In this document: positions 33,823 to 46,701 of the stretch, piece by piece
Position numbering within the stretch: the stretch's first letter is position 1
How the letters are laid out: each line of letters opens with the position of its first letter
NCBI RefSeq assembly: GCF_019059575.1
Contig: NW_024881790.1
Span: 248,001 to 312,000, forward strand
Length of the DNA stretch: 64,000 nucleotides
Source: Amphibalanus amphitrite
Taxonomy: Eukaryota; Arthropoda; Thecostraca; Balanomorpha; Balanidae
Reading direction: 5' to 3'
The notes under the pieces: generated by a model
Seen by the model: the letters and a program-made list of their open reading frames with translations, nothing else
Database searches by the model: none
Told to the model about the DNA's origin: nothing
Made by a program: the position numbers and the translations under genes

Positions 33823-34602
33823 GTGCCCATAGTTAGTGGTTCTGAAGGTGTGCTAGTTGGTCAGGTGGGTCACCGTGACGGAGCGGGTGTCGCGCACCTG
33901 GCGCGCCGCTCTGCGCTGAAGGGCCGCCGCGCCGCGCCGCGGACCGGGCCGCGCCGGCGGCCGGCGCGCGCGATGGGCCGTGACGGAGAGCCGGCGACAG
34001 CACGCAGCGCCAGCCACACAATGGGGCGGATGGCGGCTGGTCATCGGCACAGAGCAGTCACCCTCCACGGCGCCGACCAGGCTGCACAGTGCACAGTGCA
34101 CACACATCAGACCCCACCATAGGGCATGACGTATTAAAACTTTTCCTTCTCAATCACGGTCCTCCTGTGACTTCCCTTTACTCCTGAATGGTAGAAGGTC
34201 AGCTGTACAAGAAAAAACTTACGGAAAAATAATTTCTGATTCTGCCCCATCATTCAGTTTCGAACAAAACAGTTTCCAGATTCCCAAAATTGTATTTTGG
34301 CTTGGGTGTCAAAGGGAAACTTATTCAAAAAGGGGATGAAACTCAAGAATTGCGGGGCAGATAAGGCCCAAAATGACAGGAAATGATCATTTATATATAA
34401 CTAGAGGTACAAGTTTACGCGATAACTGTATGTTTTGATATGTATGATTAACGGTTGCATTAGTTTGGGTATAGAAACTTGCATTTTTATTGGTATTATT
34501 TGTGAAGAACTGGGTAACTGCTTTTAATTGAACTGTAAGGTATGATGGTGATTGGTGATGCATGCGAGTTGTTCGAGCCCTTTGTAAGTTAGGATGTTAC
34601 TC

Positions 34603-35036
34603 AATTCAACCCTACCCTACCCTACCCTACCCTACCCTACCCTACCCTACCCTTACACTACCCTACCCTTACACTACCCTACCCTACCCCTACCCCTACA
34701 CTACCCTACCCAACCATACCCTACCCTACCCTACCCTTACAGTACCCTACCCTACCCTACCCTTACACTGCCCTACCCTACCCTACCCTACCTTACCCCT
34801 ACCCCACCCTAACCTACCCTACCCCTACACTACCCTACCCTACCCTACCCTACCCTTACACTACCCTACCCTACCCTACCCTACCCTACCCTACCATACC
34901 CTACCCTTACACTACCCTACCCTACCCTTACTCTACCCTACCCTACCCTACCCTACCCTACCCTACCCTACCCTACCCTACCCTACCCTACCCTACCCTA
35001 CCCTTCCCTTCCCTACCCTACCCTACACTACACTAC
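34603..35036 (-). repeat. (TAGGG)n array in H5 (CCCTA on plus strand)
   Basis: Same pentamer and same position within the Helitron as in H1-H4, inverted with the element. Confidence 0.95.
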
Positions 35037-35504
35037 CACCGACAGTCAGAAGTTTCAGCTAAATCGGCCCAGAAACGGCTGAGATATTGCAAAAAACAAA
35101 TTAATTGTATTTACTGGCGAATCCCCTTGGCGAGCGGTGCCTTGTGTCGGCCTTCGTTGTCAAAGGTCAATGACCTGCCGGCTCTGATCAAACGTCCAAC
35201 TGTCATACCACAATATTTCCACTCAGTTTTTTTTAAGCGAACAGCTGAGCCTAAAGCACGTGCCCTCTGTTCCGCGGTTCTAATGCTAACCCTATGGCGC
35301 ACATGAGCAGGCGCCACGGGCGCACCCCGGCCGCATCGTGCCCAAAGTTTAATACAATCTGTTCAATTACGTGACCCACGAGTCGTGAAAATTTCACCCT
35401 CGTGCGTCAATCGACGGCTTTGAAATAGACGTTTTTGGGCGTCACCCCGACGGCGTAACCCCGACGGCGGCGCCGCGGCGGCGGACTTTTTAAGATTTAT
35501 AATA

Positions 35505-35736
35505 CCGTAAGGTGGGGCTATTTGAGACAGTGGGGCTATTTGAGACAGTATTTAAAATTGTTATAAAATAAAAACCGTTTGAAATTTATGCTTAATTTTT
35601 TCTCAGGCGATTAACCGCTCGATTCCACACCTTTCTGAGCAAAAATATTACATAAAAATCAAACGCTCTTCATTTTATAGCGATTTTAAATACTGTCTCA
35701 AATAGCCCCACTGTCTCAAATAGCCCCACTTTACGG
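35505..35736. mobile_element. Foldback MITE, TA target duplication (CCGTAAGG family)
   Basis: Inverted ends CCGTAAGGTGGGGCTATTTG carry two copies of GGGGCTATTTGAGACAGT in each arm. The element is flanked by TA (35503-35504 and 35737-35738) and lies in the first bases of Helitron H5. Non-coding, 232 bp. Confidence 0.88.
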
Positions 35737-38459
35737 TAGTAGCTTTCCGGTGCATTCCCTGGAAATTTAGCGTGTTTTAATTGGAGGCAAGTGTCAACCA
35801 ATGCATAAATCGTTGGATTTTGAGCGTGCGATTTTTTGCAACAATACTTTTTTCTTTTCTTTTTTCTTTGAATGAAACAGCCATGATTGGACAGTGATTT
35901 TTCGTTCAGAGCCTTACCCATCTGCTCGCTGCTAGCATTATTGCGCTGTGAGGGTGAGCACCTTTTAGTTAAATGTTTATCGTAAAATACAGTGGAATCT
36001 GCTTAATAAATCCACCTTGGTGACGAGGTGTTTTGGATTTATTAACTGGTGGCTTTATTAACCGAAGTCAGTTATTTTCATCAAAAAAGCATGTATCGCA
36101 GCTGCACATTCCGTTCTCCCGCATTACAAGCGTATAGGCTAACATTTCTCATTGCCTTGCTTATTACAATGAAAGTGACCGCGGGGCTCCACCACTGGTG
36201 AAGTCACGAGGGTCCGGACCCCTAATAATTTGACTTTTGTAATGCACCATAATGTATAAAGGCAGGTTTTAGGGTTGGCGTGGGTTGGATATGCCCCCGA
36301 ACCTGCGACCGTAGAGACCGTAGTGCGGGAGCATGTCCCCCTAAAAGGTACCAGCGCACACTGCAAAGCTGTCGCAGTGATTAAGTCAACATATCCATCC
36401 ACGATCACTCCCCGTCATGCCTGCTATGCCAACGAAACAGTCGAACGTGCCTGCTTCTCGGGAACATTTCTCTGAAGTGCACAGTAATTGCGCTCTTGAT
36501 AGCCCTGAACTCCTGTTTTTAGAACTCCAACTGCTGCAGACCGCTGCTCCAGCACGGTTCTTTAGGAGCGGGTTGGATGCCACATTTCGAATGGGGAGAC
36601 GTTACTGCGGTCTCCGGAACTCCCAAGTGGCTTTATTAACCCGCGCCCTGCTGGGGGGGGGGGGGGGGTGTTCCCTTGTGGTTTTCCGCAAAGCGCCGTC
36701 GTTTTTGGTACACCTTATCATACATCAATTCTACACATGTTGTAAAAATTTCAGACCAAGGTCATTCAAGGTCGGGTCACCAGGTCACTTGAAGTGACCT
36801 CACCTCATAAAAAGATTCAATGTCTGCCATAGCTACACTGAGTGACCGATTGCTTTGAAACTTTCAGTGATTGATAAGGGTAACAGTATCTATAAAATAT
36901 TTATCTCTGAATTTTAATATCGGTGACCTAAGGTCAGGTCAATTTTGCGACCTCCCCATTTTAAGTCGATGGGAGAAAATTGAAATGCGCCTCTTTTAGA
37001 CGAAAGACATTATTAACACTTTCAAACACTGAATTACAAGTGGTTTAGACACACTGAACATGAAAATGGTGTCCGTGACCCCTATTTATGCCCCTGAGGT
37101 CATCTCAGGTCACGAATGGTGTCTAACAGTTTTTCGCAAATAGCTTTTGATAGAGGCATGCTAGAGCGGTGAAAACGCCTTAGCTGTGTTCAGCTCGACG
37201 ATATGGATCGACTGATATGCAACATGACCCTTTCCAGTCAGGTCATGACCTTGACCTAAGGTCAAATTTTCAAGTTGACCTTTTAAGGTCAAGTTACAGT
37301 TCATTCGATGCGTCTTGACGAGAGGAACACGATGCCAGTAAAAGTAAGCTCGTACAAGGCTTGGGTCAAAAGTTATTGCAGAAAAACTGTTTCCGAAAAA
37401 AATCGGCTATTTTTGCAGTTTTTGCCCCCTGCAGGCCGTTGACGTCAGGTCAAATCTGAGAGAATTACTCAGAAAGGGCGTTAACCCTCGCCCCGTTGGG
37501 GTGGGCCATTTTGGCCCCCCCCTGTGGTTTTTCCTGAATAGCAAGAAAACGGCGGCGCGCAGCGCCGCCAAATTTTCAGTACCTTCCTGGGCATCAATTT
37601 GATACCTTCACACCAAATTTCAAGTCTTAGGTCACCTTAGGTCAGGAGTTATTGAGGTCAAACTGAGGTCATGTTCGAGCAAAAATGAGCAAAAAACATG
37701 CAATCTTGAAACGCTCACCAAATCTACAGTTACCAAGCAATTTCAAAGTTCTTTATATGGTCTAGTAAACAAAAAGCGGCCCTACAAAATTATTATCTCG
37801 GATTTTCAAAATGGTGGATTTTGACCCCAACAAATTCAAAAAATTGATTTTTTTAGAAAAACTAAGAAAAAAAACAATCCAAAATTTTCCCGAATTTCGA
37901 AAAAAAAACGGAATATATGTGATAGTCCCTGCGCTCTTCTATATACATACCAAATTTCAGATCGATATATCGTTTTTTGGCCAAGTTATAGCGAAAAACT
38001 GTTCAAAAATGATGACGTCAAATTTTTGAACTCAATTTTTAGCGATTCTAGACCACGTACGGCAAAACAAAGACCACCATTGAACTCTCCGTGACGAGCT
38101 GCATCGATTCAATATCCATTTTATGCAAAAATATTAACTTTGAAATTTGACCTAATTTGACCTGACCTTGACCCAAGGGCGGATCCAGCCGGCCGTCTTG
38201 GGGGGGGGGGGGGGCAACCGGTTGGGACTAGCCAAACTTAGGGTAGGTACCCCCAAATCTAGTTTTCTCACCGGTTTTAGGCCACTCATTTTTCACCCTT
38301 CGCCTTTTCATCGAAAAAAATAAACGAAAACATTTGCAAAAAGTGAGATTTTTGTCTCAGCTGAGTCAAGGAACTTATACCTTTTTGGTAACGTAGAATA
38401 AAGGCTTAAATCTCCACATGAGCTGTCAAGCCAGGTAAAGAGGGGGATTTTTTTCTTAA

Positions 38460-39364
38460 CCCTCGCCCGCACATGCCATTTTCCCATCCTAGAACGCACA
38501 TGGGGGGGGGGGGGGGGTTGCCACCCCCCCCGCGCCATTTCGTTCCTGTTGGAGATAGAGCTTAGCGGTAAAGACCAAAAAGATTCTTTGGGAAGAGACG
38601 AATCCAATGATACCCAGTTTTACCTTCTCAGGTCAGTCATTGACCTTCCAGGTTAGGTCAAACTAAAAAATGTTGCTGTTTTGGGTCACCGTTGGATATC
38701 AAGTGTGCTGCTTATCAAATACCGATGACGATGCTGTTTTCTGGTGCCAAGCCAGCTAGAACCTCTTTGTCACACTACCCGACCAGAATTTTGCTGCTGA
38801 GGTCATTTCAGGTCAAGTTAGGTCAAGGTCAATTATATGTGTTTGTATGTCTGTGTGTGTCTGTGTGTATACTGATGTGTGCACCGATTGTTTTTGGGTC
38901 CATATTACATGAAATCATGATCTGAGAAGCTTTTACCAAAAATGCAGTAAAAAAAACTTCAAAAAAGTAAATTCAGCTTGCCTAAAACGCAATTATCTTA
39001 GATGACCTAGGTTGACCTTGACCCTGACCTTGACCCCTGTACATCGTCGAACAACATGTTCCATGATAGGTGGGAGGTAAGACTGGCAAAAAAGGCCGAA
39101 ATCAGGGTGTCAAAAGCTCATAAGGCCCATGGCAAACGCAATATGTTGAGAATTGGCCATTTGGGTCATGACATGACCTGACAAACAAGGTCATATCTCC
39201 GAAACCAAAAATAACAGAAACTTGAAATTTTCAGTGGACATCAAGAAAGGATAGAGGAGCAGCTATACGAAAAATCAGCCTTCTAGCTTTAAAAATGTTG
39301 AGTGCAGAGCAGAAAGACTACCTGGGGGGGGGGGGCAACCACCCCCCCCATGTGCGGGCGAGGG
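38460..39364. mobile_element. piggyBac-like MITE, type F7
   Basis: TTAA at 38456-38459 and 39365-39368; ends CCCTCGCCCGCACATG...CATGTGCGGGCGAGGG; hairpin loops GGTTGCCACC/GGCAACCACC. It contains TGACCT words and a short TGTG microsatellite (about 38840-38880). Non-coding. The flank 39369-39710 has no gene. Confidence 0.9.
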
Positions 39365-39710
39365 TTAAATGTTTTCTTCCCTTTAGTTTTCCTTTGTGAC
39401 CCACAACCGCTAATTCAGGGAGGGCAAGCTGCCCCGACGGTTCCTAGCCCTATAAAAAGTTGTGGGGCAGCGCCCCCACGGCCCTAGAGTTGTGGGGGCA
39501 GGCTGTCCCCAGTGACCCCCAGCTCCCGCGCCCATGACCACAAAGTTCAGGCCCATGGCCCGGCGTCGAGCTCAAATTCAGACTCGGCAATGTTGATGGT
39601 GTGTCCGAGTTCAGACAAGCTGAGCTTATGCTGGGTTCAGCTAGGACGATTGAAGAGGCATCCTGTTGGGCTAAATGCCGGACAATCTCAAGCTCTAATT
39701 TTGCATTTGA

Positions 39711-40496
39711 GGGTCTTTCATAATGAATGTTACTTTTGAGCATTTAGTTAGGAGATCTTAATTTTTCACTTCCGCGTGAATTTTATATGCGTATTGTTGC
39801 AAATTGGTTAGGGTTTTGTCCCAAAAAATAAAAAAATCACAACGCCAATTTTCCTTCACGCAAAAGCAGAGTATGTCGACACCACTAAAACGCATTACGG
39901 ATTACGGTCGACGGACAAGTCTTCATCCATTGGCTCTCCCCTGGGTCAACACTGAACGGGATGGCTTACCTCAGGCTGCTCAAGGAATGCTTCTGCCTCA
40001 GGTCAGAGACAAGGTTCAAAGAGACGGCCTGTGGTTCCAGCAGGATGGTGCCACAGTGCACACCACGGCAGCTGTTGCGCCAGTGGCTGATCGAAAATTT
40101 CGAAGAGCGCGTTATCAGCCGCCTCACCGAGCGACCATGGCCACCACGGAGTCTTGACCTCTCCCCGCTGGACTACTGGTTTTGGGGAGTCGCATTGGCA
40201 GATCTGAGACAAAACGCTCCTGCAGCCATCCACTGCGAACCACAGTGGAGAGGTTTTCTGGAAGCCTGGACCCAGACGTTGTGAGGCGCGGGGTGCGACA
40301 CCTTCGTCAAAGGGCCGAAACGTGTATCTTAATTAAGGGCGATACAGTGGAAAATTCCTGAGGAGCATTAAAATGAAAGTTGTGTGTGCAAAAACGCTAA
40401 TGTGTTTCTGTTTCATGTGATGGTAAATATTACATGAGGAACATATATGTCCTGAGAAATAGCTCTTTCAAAAGTAACATTCATTATGAAAGACCC
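39711..40496 (+). pseudogene. Mariner-superfamily transposase relic with terminal repeats
   Basis: Inverted ends GGGTCTTTCATAATGAATG at 39711 and its complement ending at 40496 enclose remnants of a plus-strand transposase. One frame (39804-40157) reads LWFQQDGATVHTT, carrying the second catalytic Asp. Another (39961-40284) reads WPPRSLDLSPLDYWFWG, carrying the third. At least one frameshift separates them. The N-terminal DNA-binding region and first Asp are missing, and at 786 bp the element is an internal-deletion derivative. I could not confirm a TA duplication. The following 40497-40692 holds nothing recognisable. Confidence 0.82.
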
Positions 40497-40786
40497 ATGT
40501 TGAGTGAAAACTACCCATGTGTACTACCCAGGTATAACTTCAAATAGTGGGTTTAGTTAGTGACATATGGTGGAGCATTAGGGGTTTTAGGGGTGCACAT
40601 GCACCCCCTAACTGAATAAAGCACCTTCTCAAAATGACGGTTGAAACACTTCAAAAACAAGTACAGGTAAGGGGAAATTGTGTCCTCCTCTGTTAACCCT
40701 CGCCCGTCCCTAGTGAAAAAATCTTACAGGGTAGCCCTGTATGGTTGACCCTATACAGGATTTTTGACGAAATTGTTACCATGGTT

Positions 40787-41275
40787 CCTACAGGGTGTCG
40801 TACAGGGTACCGTGCACGGTGTCGTGCATGGTACCGTGCACGGTGTCGTACAGGGTACCGTACACGGTGTCGTACACGGTGTCGTACAGGGTGCCATACA
40901 CGGTGCCGTGCACGGTGTCGTACAGGGTGCCGTGCACGGTGTCGTACAGGGTACTGTGCACGGTGTCGTACAGGGTACCGTGCACGGTGTCGTACAGGAT
41001 ACCGTGCATGGTTTCGTACAGGGTACCGTGCACGGTGTCGTACAGGGTACCGTACACGGTGTCGTACACGGTGTCGTACAGGGTGCCATACACGGTGCCG
41101 TGCACGGTGTCGTACAGGGTGCCGTGCACGGTGTCGTACAGGGTGCCGTGCACGGTGTCGTACAGGGTACCGTGCACGGTGTCGTACAGGATACCGTGCA
41201 TGGTTTCGTACAGGGTACCGTGCACGGTGTCGTACAGGGTACCGTGCACGGTGTCGTACAGGGTATCGTAAAGGA
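40787..41275. repeat. 24-bp minisatellite with 192-bp higher-order period
   Basis: About 20 units beginning GTGTCGTACAGGG, each containing GTGCAC and GGTACC palindromes. The variant GTGCCATACACGG recurs 192 bp apart (8 units), as does GGATACCGTGCATGG. The unit is a multiple of three without stops, so five overlapping open frames appear on both strands; none is a gene. Confidence 0.95.
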
Positions 41276-42390
41276 TCTTGTATAGGGCAGCACACTCGCC
41301 ATTCTATAAGTATTCCGCATCAGGCTCAGCACACCTCCGACTCGGGCATCTCCGACTCGGGCATCTTGAGCGGTTGACCAGGAATGCTAAAAAGACCCAC
41401 GAGTTCCCGCGTTACCGACAAAGTCAATATTCGGAATAAATGTATTTCTGGGATAAATACACAACCATTTCCGGGTCACATCCCGTCACATTACGACACA
41501 CGTCGTCGCGTCGCGGCTGCCGCTCCGTCCATCGATCTACGAATCTCGAGTGGTGGTGTCGCCCGACGATCCTCGCATCCTGCGTTCCTGTAACAAGGTG
41601 GATATTCACATGTTACAATTTTAATAGATTGATTGAAGGGACCCCTGCCGTCGAAAGTAACTAATCGGCATAAAAGTGATACATACAACGCGATACAAAG
41701 TGATCGGCATACAACATTGTTTTGATGTTGTATCACAATATTGCGTATCAATCTCTTATCAACCAAATCCAACGCAAATTCAACGTAAAATAAATGCTGG
41801 ATCGATGTCGAAAAACGGTTGATCCTCAATGTTGACAATCAACCTGGATTCAACCAATTTTTAATATTGAATTAATGCTGTGTGCTACTATGTAGTAGCG
41901 TCGACGCTACTAATGCGCTCTGGTATCTGATAGTAGATATTTAAATGTCTATTTTTTCAGCTATTTTTTTCGATCAGCTATTTTTGAATGAACGTTTCGG
42001 CGCCGTTTTTTTTTTTGTCTGTAATGCTGCAAATATTGAGAACAATTTTTTATTGTTACACAGCAATACAGCATGGCAGAAACTTACCTTCAGGTTGGAA
42101 GAGGAGACGGCAGATGACACCGCACGGCACACACTCGACACTTCCGTCGGCTCTCCGCACATCGCGAGCGGGCAGTGAATGGGACGGACGGAATGCGGCG
42201 GAGGGGGACGCGCGCTCCCCTCCGCCCCAGGCGAGGATCGGGACGCCCGCCGCCGACCGTACGGTCTCTAAAACGGACAGTGGTCGCTAAATTCCAGTCG
42301 GTACAGTCTCTGAAAGATCACCACAGCGCACAAATGCACACTTAAGTCCCCGAATAATACAGTACAGCTGACAGCAACGCGTCAAATTAA

Positions 42391-43315
42391 CCCGCGAGTT
42401 GCTGGGGGGGGGGGGGGCGTTAAACGCCCCCACTTTTTTCGCCGGGCCATAGCATAAAAACGGCGCGCCGCAGGCGCGCCAAATTTTGGGTACCTGTAGG
42501 GAATTGATTGAAGTTTATTGTGACAAAGTTTCAAAAAAATCGGTCGGAAATTTTTTGAGATATCGAGGTTTTAGTGACGTCATGATTTCTGAGTTTTCGA
42601 CCAAAAACGGCATATGTTCAAAAAATCATATAAAATCACAGAATAGATATACAGACATGCCGTAAACGCCATTAGACTGCCAATACCATGATCAATCAAA
42701 TGGCTATCTTCGATTATTGATTATCGTTCCGCATTTTCCATAATCTTGAACTGAATCTTGGCAATTTTTCGTGACTACTTCACGACCATGATACATGCAT
42801 TTCTTAAATTGAACTTTTTGAGCCAAACACGTACACATATGATAAAATGAATGTCACCATCGTGTTCTACGCCCCAAATTACCTATAAAACATGTGTCAC
42901 AGGCTGCGTATATCAGTTTTGATTTTCGGGGATATGTGCCTACCCGGTTGACCTGACCTTGACCCTGACCTATGCTTGACTGACCCCTACATGGAGCTGA
43001 CACTCTTGTAAGCCTTATATGATGGATTGTGCACCGTTTGGACAGAGTTTATGACGAGAGGCGCCCATTGCGAAGTCCTGAAGTCCATGCTACTGAAAGC
43101 CCGATTTCAGGTGTTTGACCTGACCTTGACCCGACCTGTGACCTCAAAATTCAACTTTAAAGTACTCGTCTGAAGCGTCTCGTCGCGCTCTTTCGTTTGC
43201 CGCCTCGTGCGTTTCGCTGCGCCTATTGGTTCTCGAGTTATCGGCTGGGGGCGTTTAACGCCCCCCCCCCCCCCCAGCAAACGGTGGGTGGCGAAATACC
43301 CCAGCAACTGCCGGG
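42391..43315. mobile_element. piggyBac-like MITE, type F5
   Basis: TTAA at 42387-42390 and 43316-43319; ends CCCGCGAGTTGCTGGGG and CCCCAGCAACTGCCGGG; hairpin loops GCGTTAAACGC/GCGTTTAACGC. The 925-bp non-coding interior includes TGACCT words. Confidence 0.9.
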
Positions 43316-43593
43316 TTAAGATGATAATGTTATGAAAGGATTAGGGAGTTATGAAGTGAATCGATTCTTTTATAGGGATCAATTCACAATTCGTAATTCC
43401 CTATATATCGGGACAATGTTGACAACAACATTCGAATGTTTATGTCCCCGCCAGTTCTAATAATGAGCAGTACCGTCCTGAGTAGATGAATAAATCCCGG
43501 TAGGTTGCAGATTGAGAAAAATGTCCATCGTCCAACATATCAGCGCACTGCGGCGAGGCATTTCTCCCTAGGTAGGTACTCCTCAGTCCTCAT

Positions 43594-44071
43594 CAGGCGC
43601 GGATACAAGGGGGGGCCATGGGGGCCATGCCCCCCCCCCCCTTGGCCGATTTTTTTTCAAAAATAAAATAAAAAGTCAAAAAGTTAAAAAGCTGAAAAGG
43701 GGGCCTCCTGAAAATAAAGTGGCCGAAATCCGATGAGTTTTTTTTTTTAACCTACCCACTTAGTTATTTCTTAGAAGACTAGCTGAGAAGACTTCTTTGT
43801 TAGAAGATTGGTAAAGCTTTTCATAACTTGGAGGTCTCTTATACTCACAAAGATGACCACTTTTACAGGGCTTCCTAACCTGCACAGAGGGCCTCCAAGC
43901 CTGCACAGATGTTGAGATGTTGCCTGAACAGCTAGATAAGCTCAATAGACGCAGTTTTTTTGGGGGGGCCCAACAAGTGGGAAGATGGGGCCTCCAACAG
44001 GTGGGATTATGGGGGGGGGCCTCCTGGTTTCTAATGGCCCCTCCCTTGGAGATTTTCTGGATCCGCCCCTG
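43594..44071. mobile_element. hAT MITE with 8-bp target duplication
   Basis: GTCCTCAT flanks it exactly (43586-43593 and 44072-44079). Ends CAGGCGCGGATACAAGG and GGATCCGCCCCTG fit the hAT CAGGGGCGGATCC type. Non-coding, with G/C runs inside both ends. 44080-44430 has degenerate CTTATAAGAT words and no gene. Confidence 0.93.
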
Positions 44072-44431
44072 GTCCTCATACTTTACTTGACAGGTGCATC
44101 GTTTACAACTGTTCTCCACGTAGTCCGTGTGGAGCAAATGATCGCATTTGCTTGAGAGTTAAGCGAGCTCTTTAATTATGATTTATGCGAAAAACGTTTA
44201 GCGGAAGTAGCCTTCCATGAGATCAGCACATTCTTGTAAGATTCTTCAATCTTACCAGAATCAGCATTCTCGCGAGAATCTGCCTATGCCAGATTCTTAT
44301 AAGCTCTGTATGACGTTGGCCAATCTTGTACAAGCTCTGCTAGGCCTTGCAAGACTGTCTTCAAAATCTTATAAGATCATGCAAGATAGTGAAGATTCTG
44401 GTAAAATCTTATAAGACTTTTTCACATGGGT

Positions 44432-44560
44432 GCGTACATGGCTCCCTGTATGACTGCGTACAGGGCTCCCTGTATGAGTGCGTACAGGGCTTCCTGTATG
44501 ACTGCGCACAGGGCTCCCTGTATGACTGCGCAGAGGGCTCCCTGTATCATTGCATACAGG
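44432..44560. repeat. 24-bp minisatellite, GTACAGGGCTCCCTGTATGA type
   Basis: Five or six units, each a near-palindrome TACAGGGCTCCCTGTA. It decays into irregular copies up to 44760. It is related in wording and unit length to the array at 40787. Confidence 0.85.
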
Positions 44561-45536
44561 GCTCCCTGAAGGATTCCCTACAGGGCCCTGTAGGATTCCC
44601 TATAGGGCTCCCTATAATCAGATGCCGTACAGGGCTCCTTGTAGGATTCAGTACAGGGTTCCCTGTTGGATGTCGTGCAGGGCACCCTGTAGGATTCCAT
44701 GTACAGCCATAGTTACCTGCATGAAATCCTGTACGGCTACTCCAGCAACCCTGCACGACCCTGTGGGGACGTACAGGATTTCGGTACAAATCCTGTAGGA
44801 TTTTTTCACTGGGGGTATAGGGGGGAGGGGTCGAACAGACCCCGACCCCCCCGGTTTTTCGCGAATAACTCGCGTAAAAACGGCTAATCGCGACGAAACT
44901 TTCAGTACCCTCGAGTTAATCAATTTTGCATCTACCCTAAAACTTTAATTACCCTGACCCAAGTGACCTTTGACCTGTGACCTATTTCTCGAGGCCATGT
45001 TTGGCCGGGATCGCGATTCGGCGTTTGTTGGCTCGCATTAGCCGCGCGTTTGCAGTCTTTTCGTGGTTTAAAGCGTTCATAAATGTGATATGATGTTGGT
45101 CCCATGCATTTGGATGGGTGTGAAGGTCACCTGAAGGTCAGGTCAGGTCATTGACCTTTAATGACCTCAGTTCACTTTTTCGAGTTTTACATGTTTCTAG
45201 GCTAGTTTTTGGAGCTGAACTCGAATTCAGCAACCATTTGAACATTTACGAAATACTTTTTGTGCCTTCGTTACATGTTACGAAGCTGTCAGAGGCGGTT
45301 GACACTTGACACGTACTACGAATACCCGGCAGGACCACTACTGGTTGACCTGACCCGACCTGGCCTAAATGCATGAAGACATCTTCTGGGATCAACACTA
45401 ACACGATATTCGTGATCAGTACCCCGAAAAAGCTCAGCCACACTTACGACGCTCTAACAGGTCCTAATTTTCCCGACTTTTGGGTCATTGACCTGACCTG
45501 GAAGGTCAACCATGAACCAATGACCTAGGACCTTAA

Positions 45537-46701
45537 CCCGCGCCCCGATGGGGGGCAGAATCTGCTCCCCTCCCGTTTTTCGCCAATAACTTCTAAACGC
45601 GTTACGCCAGCGACGTCAAACTTTCAGTACCTTATTATGCATCATTTTGACACGTTCTCTGAAAATTTGAGCGAAATCCGTCGGAAAATTTTAGAGAAAT
45701 TGGCGTTTTAGTGACGTCATTTTCGCCATTTTCGCCTAAAAAACGGCAAAATTTCAAACGCCACTAACATCTTCATTTTTAAAGGAATCAAGACGTAACA
45801 AAAAAGGTTATACGTGATTCTACTTTGTCTATCAAATGGCTATCTCGGTTTTTTGAAAATTTTGGATTTTTGTCCAATTTTTTTCAAAAACTGACTTTTT
45901 TGGGAAAATAATTATAAAATCCAAAATTTTGGGTGTATCGAAAAACCGGAATATATGTCAGAGAAGTGGTCTATCTGCACCTACATACCAATTTTCAGAA
46001 GAATCGGTTCAAAAATGTGGGAGTTATTCAAAATTTGATGACGTCACGACACACAAAAATTTTGAAAAATGATTTTTTGGAAGTTCTAGACCTCGTACGG
46101 AAACAAAAATAGCACCATTCGATTCGCCGTGAAAAACTGCATCAGATAGACACCTTTTTAGGCCTTAACAACCAACTTCAAAATTTGACCTCACTTGACC
46201 TGACCTTGACCTGACCTCGACCTGAAATTCATCCAGAGGTGGTCCATATCACTTATTGAGTGTGCCGATTGAATTCTATGAGTAAAATGACCCATAAAAC
46301 ATGTGTCGCACATGCCCTTTTCTATATTTTGTTTTTGGTGACCTGACCTGACCTGACCTGACCTTGACCTTGACCTTTGAATGACATTGTATGCAACGAA
46401 TATTGCCTTGGTAGTCTAAGAACACGTTTTGGGCAATCAGTCTCAGTCCATTCTTCGGCAACTACGGTGTAAGGCCGATACTGTAGAAACTTGCATTTTG
46501 TACCCTTGACCTGACCTTGACGTGACCTCTGACCTACTTAAGCAAAACATTTTGGGCTCTAAAGATCCGCCTTGTTGAGAGCTTTCGATTGCCGTTTTCC
46601 CCGTCTTTCTACGACCATCGGTTCGGAAGTTAGACAAGGGGGGCAGAATCTGCCCCCCCCCAGCAGGGCGCGTATGGCTGAATAGCCCAGCGGGGCGCGG
46701 G
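45537..46701. mobile_element. piggyBac-like MITE, type F6
   Basis: TTAA at 45533-45536 and 46702-46705; ends CCCGCGCCCCGATGGGG and GCCCAGCGGGGCGCGGG; hairpin loop GCAGAATCTGC at both ends. It sits in family-B sequence; the empty site GGACCTTAAAATTGGG is seen at about 25223. Non-coding, 1165 bp. Confidence 0.93.

Larger units (their letters stand above)
34401..35742 (-). mobile_element. Helitron copy H5 (inverted, solitary)
   Basis: Minus strand: it ends CTAG at 34401-34404 after GATAACTG...GTACCTCTAG-type terminal sequence, followed by T. It starts near 35742 with CTACTATTATAAATC, which is split by the MITE at 35505-35736. It carries the pentamer array as CCCTA on the plus strand. Confidence 0.82.
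40712..44810. mobile_element. Element with AGTGAAAAAATC inverted ends and 24-bp minisatellites
   Basis: AGTGAAAAAATCTTACAGG at 40712 and the complement of AGTGAAAAAATCCTACAGG ending at 44810. A 24-bp tandem array built on TACAGGG words lies near each end (40787-41275 and 44432-44560). The interior holds an F5 piggyBac-like MITE and a hAT MITE. 41276-42386 contains no recognisable gene. No transposase found; the superfamily is unknown. Confidence 0.6.

Noticed and set aside
40693-41377. Five overlapping open frames on both strands
   Set aside because: The 24-bp unit is a multiple of three without stops, so all frames stay open.
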